Positions 16,750-25,077 of a DNA stretch of 64,000 bases are shown here, piece by piece. The translations under genes and the position numbers were made by a program. Each line of letters starts with the position of its first letter. Position 1 is the first letter of the stretch. Origin of the DNA: Lachnospiraceae bacterium (GTDB lineage: Bacteria; Bacillota; Clostridia; Lachnospirales; Lachnospiraceae); the NCBI GenBank assembly GCA_902363825.1, contig CABJBK010000006.1, positions 1-64,000 of the forward strand, in the 5' to 3' direction. Below the pieces are notes generated by a model. That model was given only the letters and a program-made list of their open reading frames with translations, did no database searches and was not told the DNA's origin.

Positions 16750-18180
16750 CTATAAGAGTTCTTTTAAGATCTGATTTACCATCGCAGGGTTCGCTTTTCC
16801 CTTCATCGCTTTCATGGTCTGTCCTACTAAAAATCCGATGGCTTTTTCCTTACCATTATGGTAATCCTCCACAGACTGTGGATTGTCCTTTATGATCTGT
16901 TCGATCGTCGTGCGGAGGGCGCCCTCATCATTTACGGTCTTTAAGCCCTTCTCCTCCACATATTTTTCCGGATCGATATCATTTTTAAATACTTCCTCGA
17001 AAACTTCCTTTGCCACGCTGCTGTTTATGGTTCCCGCATCGGCAAGATCGATGAGCTTCGCAAGGTTGCCCGGTGAAAACCTGATATCTTCCGGCTCCAT
17101 ATCGTTTTCTTTTAAGAGACGCATCGTCTCAACCATCAGCCAGTTGGATACTTTTTTCGGTTTGCCGCAGAGTTCCGTGGTCGCCTCAAAAATATCCGCC
17201 AGTCTCTTATGGCTCGTGATGATCTCCGCATCGTAATCCGGAATGTCATACTCTTTTTTGTAACGTTCCAGTTTTGCGGTACGAAGCTCCGGCTCTCTCG
17301 CTTTAACCTCAGCCAGCCATTCGTCCGATATCACGATCGGCACAAGATCCGGCTCCGGAAAATAACGGTAATCCTGTGCATCCTCTTTCGAACGCATCGC
17401 AAAGGAAGATTCCTTGTTGTCATCCCATCTTCTGGTTTCCTGCACAACGGATTTTCCCATCTCGATCAGTTCGATCTGACGCTCTCTTTCTCCTTCGATG
17501 GCTCTCGCGATCGCCTTAAAGGAGTTTAAGTTCTTCATCTCGGTACGGGTACCGAACTCGGTCGCTCCGACCTCGCGCACGGAGAGGTTGACGTCGGCAC
17601 GCATGGAGCCTTCGTTCAATTTACAGTCGGAAGCGCCAAGGTACTGGATGATCATGCGCAGTTTCTCAAGATAGGCAATGACCTCATCCGCGGAACGCAT
17701 ATCCGGCTCGGATACGATCTCAATAAGCGGCACACCGGAACGGTTATAATCGACAATGGAAACATCTTCCCACTCATCATGCACCAGTTTTCCGGCATCC
17801 TCCTCCATATGGATCTCATGGATCCCGATCGTCTTTTTGCCTCCGGCTGTCTCGATCTCGACGCCGCCATTCCGGCAGATCGGCAGATACAGCTGGGAGA
17901 TCTGATAGTTCTGTGGATTATCCGGGTAAAAATAATTCTTCCGGTCAAATTTGCAGTACTGGGTGATCGTACAGTTTGTTGCCAGTCCCACTGCGATCGC
18001 ATATTCCACAACCTGTTTGTTTAAGACAGGCAGGGAACCCGGCATTCCGGTGCAGACCGGGCAGGTATGGGTATTTGGCGCTCCGCCGAACTCTGTGGAG
18101 CAGGCGCAGAAGATCTTCGTCTTGGTTGCAAGTTCTACATGGACTTCCAGTCCGATCACGGTTTCATATTCTTTACGCAT
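16750..18180 (-). CDS. gatB: Asp/Glu-tRNA amidotransferase subunit B
   Basis: A 476-residue GatB, the kinase/transamidase subunit of GatCAB that activates misacylated Asp-tRNA(Asn) or Glu-tRNA(Gln) and amidates it with ammonia from GatA. Family motifs: YETVIGLEVHVEL at the start, the zinc-site region CACSTEFGGAPNTHTCPVCTGMPG, DRKNYFYPDNPQNYQISQ, and the EIVSEPD and YRYFPEPDLVP boxes. The C-terminal YqeY-like tail domain (residues ~330-476) ends GKANPAMVNQILKELL. Start at 18180 follows gggaggagga. It is the last gene of the aspS-gatC-gatA-gatB operon, 18 bases after gatA. Confidence 0.97.
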   Translation of the reverse strand: MRKEYETVIGLEVHVELATKTKIFCACSTEFGGAPNTHTCPVCTGMPGSLPVLNKQVVEYAIAVGLATNCTITQYCKFDRKNYFYPDNPQNYQISQLYLPICRNGGVEIETAGGKKTIGIHEIHMEEDAGKLVHDEWEDVSIVDYNRSGVPLIEIVSEPDMRSADEVIAYLEKLRMIIQYLGASDCKLNEGSMRADVNLSVREVGATEFGTRTEMKNLNSFKAIARAIEGERERQIELIEMGKSVVQETRRWDDNKESSFAMRSKEDAQDYRYFPEPDLVPIVISDEWLAEVKAREPELRTAKLERYKKEYDIPDYDAEIITSHKRLADIFEATTELCGKPKKVSNWLMVETMRLLKENDMEPEDIRFSPGNLAKLIDLADAGTINSSVAKEVFEEVFKNDIDPEKYVEEKGLKTVNDEGALRTTIEQIIKDNPQSVEDYHNGKEKAIGFLVGQTMKAMKGKANPAMVNQILKELL

Positions 18181-18198
18181 TCTCTTCTCCTCCTCCCC

Positions 18199-19665
18199 TT
18201 AATCCTGTTCTGCAAGCGGGCTGTGTTCATAGCTTCTCGTCTGCTCGAACGCATATGCCGCGCGGATGATATTTTTCTCTTTGAAACAGTCTCCGATCAG
18301 CTGCAGTCCGATCGGCAGTCCGTTTTTGTCTTTTCCGCATGGAAGTGAGATTCCGGGCAGTCCTGCAAGATTGACGGAGATCGTATAGATATCGCCGAGG
18401 TACATCTTGATCGGGTCGCTTAAGGATGCTCCGATCTTCGGTGCGGTCGTCGGTGCCGCCGGTCCGAGGATCACGTCATATTTCGCAAACGCTTCATCAA
18501 ACGCCTTTTTGATCAGCGCCTTCGTGCGCAGTGCCTTTAAATAATAGGCATCATAATAACCGCTGCTGAGAACGAAAGAACCGAGCATGATACGCCGTTT
18601 TACTTCCGGTCCGAAGCCTTCGGAACGTGTCTTTTTATACATATTGTGCAGTCCGTCATATGCTTCGGTGCGGTATCCGTATTTTACACCGTCAAAGCGG
18701 GCAAGGTTCGAGCTTGCTTCCGCGCAGGCGATGACATAGTAAGCCGGGATCGCGTATTCGACAAGACTCAAGTCAAATTCCTCCACGATTGCGCCTTTTT
18801 CTTCTAATTTCTTTGCCGCGCCAAGCACCGCTTCTTTGACCTCCGGATCCAATCCTTCTCCGAAATAATCCTTCGGGATTCCGATCTTCATGCCCTTCAC
18901 GTCATCCACAAGCGCTGACGTAAAATCCAGATCTTCTCTCCGAATCGAAGTAGAATCCTTCTCATCATAGGAAGCGATCGTCTCCAAGATCGTCGCGCAG
19001 TCCGTCACATTTTTTGCGACCGGTCCGATCTGATCCAGGGAGGAACCGTAAGCGATCAGTCCATAACGGGAAACCGTGCCGTAGGTCGGCTTGATTCCGG
19101 TCACACCGCAAAAGGAACTCGGCTGACGGATCGATCCGCCGGTATCCGATCCGAGTGCAAAGGAGCACTCCTCTGCCGCTACCGCCGCGCAGGATCCACC
19201 GGAGGAACCACCCGGCACATGCTCCGTGTTCCACGGATTTTTTGTCACGCCGTAAGCAGAGGTCTCTGTCGTACTTCCCATGGCAAATTCATCCATGTTG
19301 GTTTTTCCGAGGATGACCGCGCCGGCTTCCTCTAAATTTTTTACCGCCTCCGCAGTATAGGTCGGTTTGAAATTGTATAAGATCTTAGAAGAACAGGTCG
19401 TACGCATGCCCTTCGTACACATATTATCCTTGATCGCCACCGGGACACCCGCAAGCGGTCCCGTCAGGGTACCGTCATCGATCTGTTTTTGTACTTCCTC
19501 CGCGCGCTTTAAGGCGCCCTCTCTGTCCACCGTCACAAAACTGCCGACGGTCTTTTCTTTTTTTTCGATCGCGTCTAAAGCTTCCGTGACTGCTTCCTTT
19601 ACGGTCACTTCACCCGCTTTTATCTTCTTTCCCAGCTCAACGGCTGTCAAACTCATTAAACTCAT
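18199..19665 (-). CDS. gatA: Asp/Glu-tRNA amidotransferase subunit A
   Basis: A 488-residue amidase-signature glutaminase that makes ammonia for GatB. The Ser-cisSer-Lys triad is visible: VAIKDNMCTKG (Lys near 78), the Gly/Ser box VPGGSSGGSCAAVAAE near 150, and LGSDTGGSIRQPSSFCG near 175 with the nucleophile. Length is standard. Start at 19665 has aggagg six bases upstream. It lies between gatC and gatB in the operon. Confidence 0.97.
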   Translation of the reverse strand: MSLMSLTAVELGKKIKAGEVTVKEAVTEALDAIEKKEKTVGSFVTVDREGALKRAEEVQKQIDDGTLTGPLAGVPVAIKDNMCTKGMRTTCSSKILYNFKPTYTAEAVKNLEEAGAVILGKTNMDEFAMGSTTETSAYGVTKNPWNTEHVPGGSSGGSCAAVAAEECSFALGSDTGGSIRQPSSFCGVTGIKPTYGTVSRYGLIAYGSSLDQIGPVAKNVTDCATILETIASYDEKDSTSIRREDLDFTSALVDDVKGMKIGIPKDYFGEGLDPEVKEAVLGAAKKLEEKGAIVEEFDLSLVEYAIPAYYVIACAEASSNLARFDGVKYGYRTEAYDGLHNMYKKTRSEGFGPEVKRRIMLGSFVLSSGYYDAYYLKALRTKALIKKAFDEAFAKYDVILGPAAPTTAPKIGASLSDPIKMYLGDIYTISVNLAGLPGISLPCGKDKNGLPIGLQLIGDCFKEKNIIRAAYAFEQTRSYEHSPLAEQD

Positions 19666-19679
19666 GTCATTCCTCCTGC

Positions 19680-19979
19680 CTAACCGATCGTCTTTGGAAC
19701 CTTAAAGCCGCCGTCTTTCATAACCGGGGCATTGGCAAGCGTATCTTTGCTGCCATCCCCGTTTGTGACAACGTCCTCGCGGAACACATTGTTTACCGGG
19801 AACACATGGGACATCGGCTCTACGCCTGACGTGTCCAGTTCATTCAATTTATCGATATAATCGAGCATGTCGCCCATATCCTTTTTGGCGCGCTCTTTTT
19901 CTTCGTCATTTAATTCCAGTTTTGCAAGGATTCCGACGTATTCGATCGTTTCATCGGAAATCATATTTTTTTCACTCAT
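19680..19979 (-). CDS. gatC: Asp/Glu-tRNA amidotransferase subunit C
   Basis: A 99-residue GatC, which wraps around GatA and joins it to GatB. Recognisable features are the [22 protein letters not shown]-terminus, [26 protein letters not shown] in the centre and the short hook VFREDVV. Start at 19979 follows aaaggagcag. It lies 21 bases after aspS and 14 before gatA. Confidence 0.95.
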   Translation of the reverse strand: MSEKNMISDETIEYVGILAKLELNDEEKERAKKDMGDMLDYIDKLNELDTSGVEPMSHVFPVNNVFREDVVTNGDGSKDTLANAPVMKDGGFKVPKTIG

Positions 19980-20000
19980 GGATCTGCTCCTTTCTTTTTC

Positions 20001-21332
20001 CTACGGTTCCAGACGGCTTAAATCTCTCGGGAAAAGAGTGGTCTCACGGACATTGTCCTCTCCGACAAGCTGCATCGTCAGACGCTCCAAACCGATACCA
20101 AGTCCACCATGCGGCGGCATTCCATGCTTGAACGCGCTTAAATACTGTTCCATACCCTCGGTCGTCATGCCGCGCTTTTCGATCTTCGCAAGAAGCTCGT
20201 TATAATCATGGATACGCTGTCCGCCGGTCGTGATCTCAAGTCCGTGGAACAGAAGGTCAAAACTCAATGTATAGGTTGCATCCTCCGGGTCATCCATCGC
20301 GTAAAACGGTCTTTTCTTGGATGGATAATGTGTGATGAACACGAAATCCGCGCCGCACTCTTCTTTGTAATATTTTCCGATCAGCGCTTCCTCTTCCGGC
20401 TCAAGATCGTAAGGGTTGCGGATCTTTCTGCCGTATTTTTCGGAAACTTTCTGTTTTGCCTCATCAAAACGCACCGCCGGGATCTTATCCACATTCGGGA
20501 GCGTGATGTTTAACATTTTCAACTCTTTTGCATATTCTTTTGACAGGAGTTCCATCGTGTACTGTAAAAATCCGGTCTCCATCGCCATGATATCCTCATA
20601 GCCGTCAATATAGCCCATCTCAAAGTCAAGACTGGTGTACTCATTCAGATGACGCTTGGTATTGTGTTTCTCCGCACGGAACACCGGCGCTGTCTCAAAG
20701 ACGCGGTCAAAGACGCCGACCATCATCTGTTTATAAAACTGCGGGCTCTGCTGTAAGATCGCCGGTCTGTGGAAATACTCGAGTTTAAAGAGGTTTGCTC
20801 CGCCCTCCGCGCTCTTTGCGCCAAGCTTCGGGGTGTGGATCTCGGTAAATCCCTCTTTGTACAGGAAATCACGGAATCCTCTCACGATGCCTTCCTGGAT
20901 ACGGAACTTCGCGCGTTCTCTCACATTTCTGAGGGAGATCGCACGGTAATTTAAGTTTGCTTCCAGGGAGGTGTTTAATTTCCACTTGGAAATCGCAAGC
21001 GGCATCGGCTCTACCGGCTCAGACAATACATGAATCTCCGATAACCGGATCTCGATCCCGTTCGGGGCACGGTCTTCTTTTGATACAACGCCCTTTACTT
21101 CCACGGTCGCGCCCTCTTTTAAATCCTTTAAGTCAAAGTTTGTCTTTCCCTCTTCATATACGCACTGAAGAAGTCCCTCTCTCTTTCGCAGGATCACGAA
21201 AGCGACCTCGCCCATGTCACGGATGGCATGCACGGCTCCGTTTACTCTGACTGTCTCTCCGGTGAGATCCCCTGCAAGCAGTTCACTGATCTCTAATGTT
21301 TCTTTTTTGGTTACTCCTGTCACAAAATCCAT
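20001..21332 (-). CDS. aspS: Aspartate--tRNA(Asp/Asn) ligase, archaeal type
   Basis: A 443-residue class II synthetase. It lacks the bacterial GAD insertion, so it is the short archaeal/eukaryal-type AspRS. This kind is usually non-discriminating, charging tRNA(Asn) with Asp for GatCAB to amidate. An N-terminal OB fold (residues ~20-110) is followed by class II motif 2 (FRAEKHNTKRHLNEYTSLDFE near 220) and motif 3 (GGLGIGLERLTM near 415). It leads the gatCAB operon and sits behind a T-box whose specifier appears to be an Asn codon, which fits that job. Start at 21332 has aaggagcg upstream. Confidence 0.93.
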   Translation of the reverse strand: MDFVTGVTKKETLEISELLAGDLTGETVRVNGAVHAIRDMGEVAFVILRKREGLLQCVYEEGKTNFDLKDLKEGATVEVKGVVSKEDRAPNGIEIRLSEIHVLSEPVEPMPLAISKWKLNTSLEANLNYRAISLRNVRERAKFRIQEGIVRGFRDFLYKEGFTEIHTPKLGAKSAEGGANLFKLEYFHRPAILQQSPQFYKQMMVGVFDRVFETAPVFRAEKHNTKRHLNEYTSLDFEMGYIDGYEDIMAMETGFLQYTMELLSKEYAKELKMLNITLPNVDKIPAVRFDEAKQKVSEKYGRKIRNPYDLEPEEEALIGKYYKEECGADFVFITHYPSKKRPFYAMDDPEDATYTLSFDLLFHGLEITTGGQRIHDYNELLAKIEKRGMTTEGMEQYLSAFKHGMPPHGGLGIGLERLTMQLVGEDNVRETTLFPRDLSRLEP

Positions 21333-21393
21333 ATTTTTGTACGCTCCTTTTCTATCCGCCTTTTGCGGTGTGTCGATAGGTGCGGGACGGGAT

Positions 21394-21668
21394 AAAAAAA
21401 CGCCCCGGAATCCAAAGATTCCAGGGCGAGAATGTCAAATATCCCGCGGTACCACCCGCATTGAGAAAGGCTGTGCCTTCTCCACTTTATGCGCGTAACG
21501 TGCGCTCTCCGGGTAAACCTACTTGCATCCGGTCTTTTCGATCCGGGGTTCAATCTACCAGCTCCAGAGTGTTCCCGCTATCTCCTCTTTCGGACAGCGC
21601 TCTCAGTCGGTGACGCCGTGTTCCTGTCGAGGTCTGAAGATAGGAGTCTCTTTCTTCGCTTTTTTCTT
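21394..21668 (-). ncRNA. T-box leader of the aspS-gatCAB operon, Asn specifier
   Basis: On the minus strand the conserved T-box core gggtggtaccgcggg lies at 21443-21459, followed by the terminator stem cgccctggaatc/gattccggggcg and seven T (21394-21428). Upstream, a stem I base (agag/ctct) encloses an internal loop whose 3' side reads gggaaca at 21570-21576. The triplet AAC (Asn), followed by the customary purine, is the best specifier. The overlapping triplet GAA (Glu) is also present. Uncharged tRNA(Asn) should switch the operon on. Confidence 0.9.
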
Positions 21669-21676
21669 TGTTTCAC

Positions 21677-21705
21677 ATACTATCACATATCATTTTTCTT
21701 GGCAA
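21677..21705 (-). promoter_or_regulatory. Promoter of the T-box / aspS operon
   Basis: On the minus strand TTGCCA (21700-21705), 17-base spacer and TAGTAT (21677-21682). It overlaps the stop region of the upstream Cys-Ala-tail gene (ends 21690), so the two operons abut. Confidence 0.65.
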
Positions 21706-22649
21706 GAATTTTTTTCATAATTTAAAATCGCCTGTCTGACTTTTAACGTTTCAAGCCTGGTTCCGTAGAAATCTTTTCTCGCGCAGCCGGCTCTTCCTCC
21801 ACCGGCACATGCACAGGCACACGCGCAGGCACAGCCGCCTCCGCCGCCATGTCCTCCGGAACGATGGCTGCCCACATAAGTGCTTCCCATTCCCCGGTCA
21901 GCCGTATAATGATCTTTCCCTGCAACCCGTTTCCGGAAGATCAGTGCCAGGACGCAAATCAGTACCGGAACCGCAACCACAAGCGCGATCAGCACAACGT
22001 CTGTTGCCTGTCTTGCGCTCTTTGCGGCATCATCCTGCTCCGTAAATACCCCTGCCGGGTAATAAACTCTGATATAATAGCGGTCTCCCGGATCCAGGGC
22101 TGTCTCCCAGAAATAGTCATCTTTATCCTCCACCGCTTTATACGGAAGTGAATCCACCCCTGTTTTATCCCAGTAAACCGCCAGACGATCTACTGCAATC
22201 TCATCAAACCAGCCCGGGGTAAATTCATAAGTACGTCCCTCTCCCGCCATTTCATACATATGATGCTGATGAATGGAAAAATCAATGTCAACCACTTCAC
22301 CCGCGTAATATTTCCGGTCGAGATCCACCCGCACATAGTCCCCGCCGTCATAGCTCTTATACTTTGCGCTCTTTACGCTGTCACTGAGTGGACGCACATC
22401 CTCCACATATTCATTCGGGATGCCGATCTTTACCCAGGTAAGCGCGCCCTCACTCTCGTCATCCAGCACCTTCCACGCAATATGGTAGGTCATATACAAG
22501 GAACCATCTGATGCCGGTTTTATCTTTATCTCATAATCTTCGATCTCATCTAACGCATCCGAATATGCCATAACACGTTCTTTGGTTCCAAGCAGACAGA
22601 TCAAAACAAGTGCAAGCAATGCGCAGATTTTCCATGTGTATTTTCTCAT
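21690..22649 (-). CDS. Membrane protein with an alternating Cys-Ala C-terminal tail, partner of a radical SAM protein
   Basis: A 319-residue protein; function not known. Residues 1-28 form a signal peptide. Residues ~30-205 form an extracytoplasmic beta-rich domain resembling DUF2207 N-terminal regions (YEIKIKPASDGSLYMTYHI; low-confidence match). A membrane segment (VVLIALVVAVPVLICVLALI) lies at ~222-242. The cytoplasmic tail has GGHGGGGG, then five Cys alternating with Ala (residues 273-282, bases 21804-21833), GGGRAGC and a conserved-looking KDFYGTR. The Cys and Ala codons are mixed, so selection is on protein, not a DNA repeat. The start overlaps the radical SAM stop (ATGA). The tail looks like a target for modification by that enzyme; this is inference. 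Confidence 0.75.
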   Translation of the reverse strand: MRKYTWKICALLALVLICLLGTKERVMAYSDALDEIEDYEIKIKPASDGSLYMTYHIAWKVLDDESEGALTWVKIGIPNEYVEDVRPLSDSVKSAKYKSYDGGDYVRVDLDRKYYAGEVVDIDFSIHQHHMYEMAGEGRTYEFTPGWFDEIAVDRLAVYWDKTGVDSLPYKAVEDKDDYFWETALDPGDRYYIRVYYPAGVFTEQDDAAKSARQATDVVLIALVVAVPVLICVLALIFRKRVAGKDHYTADRGMGSTYVGSHRSGGHGGGGGCACACACACAGGGRAGCARKDFYGTRLETLKVRQAILNYEKNSCQEK

Positions 22650-24016
22650 CTCTTTTTTTCTCCCCTTTCCTTTAGCGGGCAGCTCTTTTTATTTTTCGAA
22701 GCGTATGCCCGGTGCCTTCTGCTCGCGGCACGGTTCCAGATCTTTTTAAAACTTTCCGTCCGCATATCTCCAAGCGGTTTTTCTTCCAGCCAGCTCTGAC
22801 ACGGTATGACCCTGCCATCGGGTGCGATCGCCATATTGCTCAGACACGCGCCGCAGGACGGCACCGAAAGTCCGATCGCGAGCAGTTTTTCTTCTGCGAT
22901 CCAACCCGGCGAGGTAAACGCGATCTCCATCCCGTTCGCATAGCAGTACGCCGCCGCGTCTTCTAAGATCCGATACAGTTCTTCCTCCGCAAGCTGCGTC
23001 CGCTCCGACTCCGCCTTTCTCGCGTTTCCGGTAATAATGAGCCCGGAGCAGGTCACATAGGTAACACCAAGCCCGTGTAGAAACGCGAGCGTATCCCGGT
23101 ATTCCCGGTTCTTCGTGCAAAGCGGCGTATTGATACTCAGATTAAGTCCCGCCGCAAGCGCGTTTTTGATTCCGTCCACCGTCTTTTTATAATTGTCCGC
23201 CCCGACCAGCTCATTATGTACCGCTTCTTTGTCCGAATAAAACGTCACCTGGACGCTGTCCAGCTCCGCTTCTTTCAAATCCGCGCAAAGCTCCGGCGAG
23301 AGCAGCACGCCGTTCGTGTTTAATCTTGTGACAAACCAGCGCGCCTCCTTTATCAGCTCACAGAGATCCGCCCGGAGTGTCGGTTCCCCGCCGGTAAACG
23401 TCAGCTGCGGGATCCTCGCCTTCCTGCAGGCGGCAATGATTTTTTTCCACTCTCCGGTCGAAAGCTCCGGCACCTCCGACAGCTTCTGATCCGCCGCGTA
23501 ACAGTGCAGGCATTTCTGATTGCAGTGCCATGCGCCGTTTACCGTCATTGCCGATACCATAAGATCCATCCGGTGCGGCGCGGTCATATTTTTCGCGTAC
23601 CCGGCAAGCGACAGCCCTCCGATCTCCACTTCCGGGATCTCACCGCGCGCCACTGTGCGGAATGTATCCGTGATCGCGAGCAGATCCTCTTTTAGCATCT
23701 CATCCGTTGCCTGCGGATACACTTTTTTTACCCCGGCGAAGGTGCGGTCCAGAATCCCTGCCAGATCCTCTTCGCTCATTTCTCCCGCTCCATGCGCGTT
23801 TACCGCATTGGCAAACTCCGTAAACAGGATCGCCCATGCCTCATTTAGCGGCAGCAGCTCCTGCCCGTTTAAGATCGCTATGGACGGCACCTTGCGAAAC
23901 GGCAGGAAACGCGGCGGCACCATATGGATTCGGATCACTTCCGAGCTGCCCGGATCCCATGTCATATGGATCACCGACCGCCAGTTTTTTCTCTCATATT
24001 GTTTTTCCCGTAACAT
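22646..24016 (-). CDS. Radical SAM protein with SPASM-like C-terminus
   Basis: A 456-residue radical SAM enzyme. The [4Fe-4S] motif CNQKCLHC is at residues 165-172, the SAM-binding TFTGGEPTLR near 204, and later strands (FVTRLNTNGVLL, SVQVTFYSDK) complete the barrel. Near the C-terminus CGACLSNMAIAPDGRVIPCQSW resembles the SPASM/twitch auxiliary-cluster region, with another Cys in KKSCPL. The N-terminal ~150 residues are unusual: an alpha-rich domain (LPLNEAWAILFTEFANAV) without a clear RRE. SPASM enzymes typically modify peptides at Cys or other side chains. The gene is sandwiched in a tight operon, nine bases from the upstream gene and overlapping the downstream Cys-Ala-tail gene by four. 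Start at 24016 follows agaggaaag. Confidence 0.87.
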   Translation of the reverse strand: MLREKQYERKNWRSVIHMTWDPGSSEVIRIHMVPPRFLPFRKVPSIAILNGQELLPLNEAWAILFTEFANAVNAHGAGEMSEEDLAGILDRTFAGVKKVYPQATDEMLKEDLLAITDTFRTVARGEIPEVEIGGLSLAGYAKNMTAPHRMDLMVSAMTVNGAWHCNQKCLHCYAADQKLSEVPELSTGEWKKIIAACRKARIPQLTFTGGEPTLRADLCELIKEARWFVTRLNTNGVLLSPELCADLKEAELDSVQVTFYSDKEAVHNELVGADNYKKTVDGIKNALAAGLNLSINTPLCTKNREYRDTLAFLHGLGVTYVTCSGLIITGNARKAESERTQLAEEELYRILEDAAAYCYANGMEIAFTSPGWIAEEKLLAIGLSVPSCGACLSNMAIAPDGRVIPCQSWLEEKPLGDMRTESFKKIWNRAASRRHRAYASKNKKSCPLKERGEKKR

Positions 24017-24025
24017 ATCTTTCCT

Positions 24026-24922
24026 CTATTCTCCCGCAAAAAGGATGATCATAAGCATGACAAATATCCAGAAACCCGTTTCGATCCAGAACACGATCCA
24101 GCCCATATACGGATTTCCCTGTACATGGCTCCAGCAGTCCGGCAGTTTTTTCTTTAAATCATCCCAAACTTTCTGTTCGAGTACCGCGTCCTTAAAAATA
24201 TAGTAAAGCGCAATACTTGCGATCGCGCCGACAACCGCCCCGCAGACCCCCGCCTGGCCAATACGTGTAATATCGGATCTGAGTCCCCAGAACACAAGCG
24301 TGGTGACCCAGAGGATCGCGCTGTGTATCCTGCGGTTCTTCCGGTAAAAATATTTCCGGTCCAGCACCCCGCAGCAGGAATAATAGGTTGGCATTTTTTC
24401 GTTCAGATACGATCTCAACCGCTTGTGAAAGTCATGGACATGATTCTTCGCCTTCTGGTTTCCGATCTCATACGGAAAGCAGAGTTTATCCCTCCCTTTT
24501 CCGATCTGAAAACAGGAATCTTTGTAGTAGTATTTTTCCTCGCACAGCAGCCCGTCGTAATAGCTGTACGGCAGCATCCTTGTTCCGCCAAAGAATAACT
24601 CCTGCTCGATCCCTTCCTGCCGCAGCCAGAAGCCAAGCATCTTTTTCCTTTTTAAGACGCGGCCGCACGGCCAGATCACATAGATCACGACTGCTATGCT
24701 AAAAAATGCCACCATGTTCCATCCTGCGGAATAAAACGCTCTCTCCTCCGCCGCGAGAAAAGCTTCGATCCCGATAAACGCGCAGATGAATCCCCAGATA
24801 AGTCTGCTTTTTCCCCTTCCCGCGAAGTAACGCTCGGAATATTTTGGCAGAAATCCCTCTGCTTCCCGCCTTTTTACTATCTCGTCTTTTTTGCTTTTTT
24901 CTTTTTCATTCTTTTTTCCCAT
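24026..24922 (-). CDS. Multi-spanning membrane protein of the radical SAM operon
   Basis: A 298-residue membrane protein that I do not recognise. The N-terminus is very Lys/Glu-rich (MGKKNEKEKSKKDEI). Hydrophobic segments lie at ~42-60, 66-85, 200-218, 222-245 and 270-292. A cytoplasmic-type middle domain (LRQEGIEQELFFGGTRMLPYSY, FPYEIGNQKAKNHVHDF) resembles the YcxB-like or PH-like domains of small membrane proteins. Several Cys are scattered in it, including a CC pair in YYSCCGVL. Start at 24922 was chosen for aaggaag upstream. It is the first gene of the three-gene operon with its own promoter, which suggests a shared function with the radical SAM protein and its putative target. Confidence 0.7.
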   Translation of the reverse strand: MGKKNEKEKSKKDEIVKRREAEGFLPKYSERYFAGRGKSRLIWGFICAFIGIEAFLAAEERAFYSAGWNMVAFFSIAVVIYVIWPCGRVLKRKKMLGFWLRQEGIEQELFFGGTRMLPYSYYDGLLCEEKYYYKDSCFQIGKGRDKLCFPYEIGNQKAKNHVHDFHKRLRSYLNEKMPTYYSCCGVLDRKYFYRKNRRIHSAILWVTTLVFWGLRSDITRIGQAGVCGAVVGAIASIALYYIFKDAVLEQKVWDDLKKKLPDCWSHVQGNPYMGWIVFWIETGFWIFVMLMIILFAGE

Positions 24923-24955
24923 TCTGCTCTTCCTTACTCCCCCGGTTTTCTTTTC

Positions 24956-24984
24956 AGTATACCATATCAAATTTCTTTGCACAA
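24956..24984 (-). promoter_or_regulatory. Promoter of the radical SAM operon
   Basis: On the minus strand TTGTGC (24979-24984), 17-base spacer and extended -10 TGG TATACT (24956-24961), about 35 bases before the first start codon. Confidence 0.6.
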
Positions 24985-24999
24985 ATATCTGCACAATCA

Positions 25000-25028
25000 T
25001 TGAAAAACAAAAACGAGATTGCTATAAT
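25000..25028 (+). promoter_or_regulatory. Promoter of asnA
   Basis: TTGAAA (25000-25005), 17-base spacer ending TGC, and TATAAT (25023-25028). It is back-to-back with the promoter of the radical SAM operon. Confidence 0.75.
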
Positions 25029-25077
25029 AAATTAGGAAAAATCCAAGAACCCTATACAGAATCGAGGAAAAAACATA

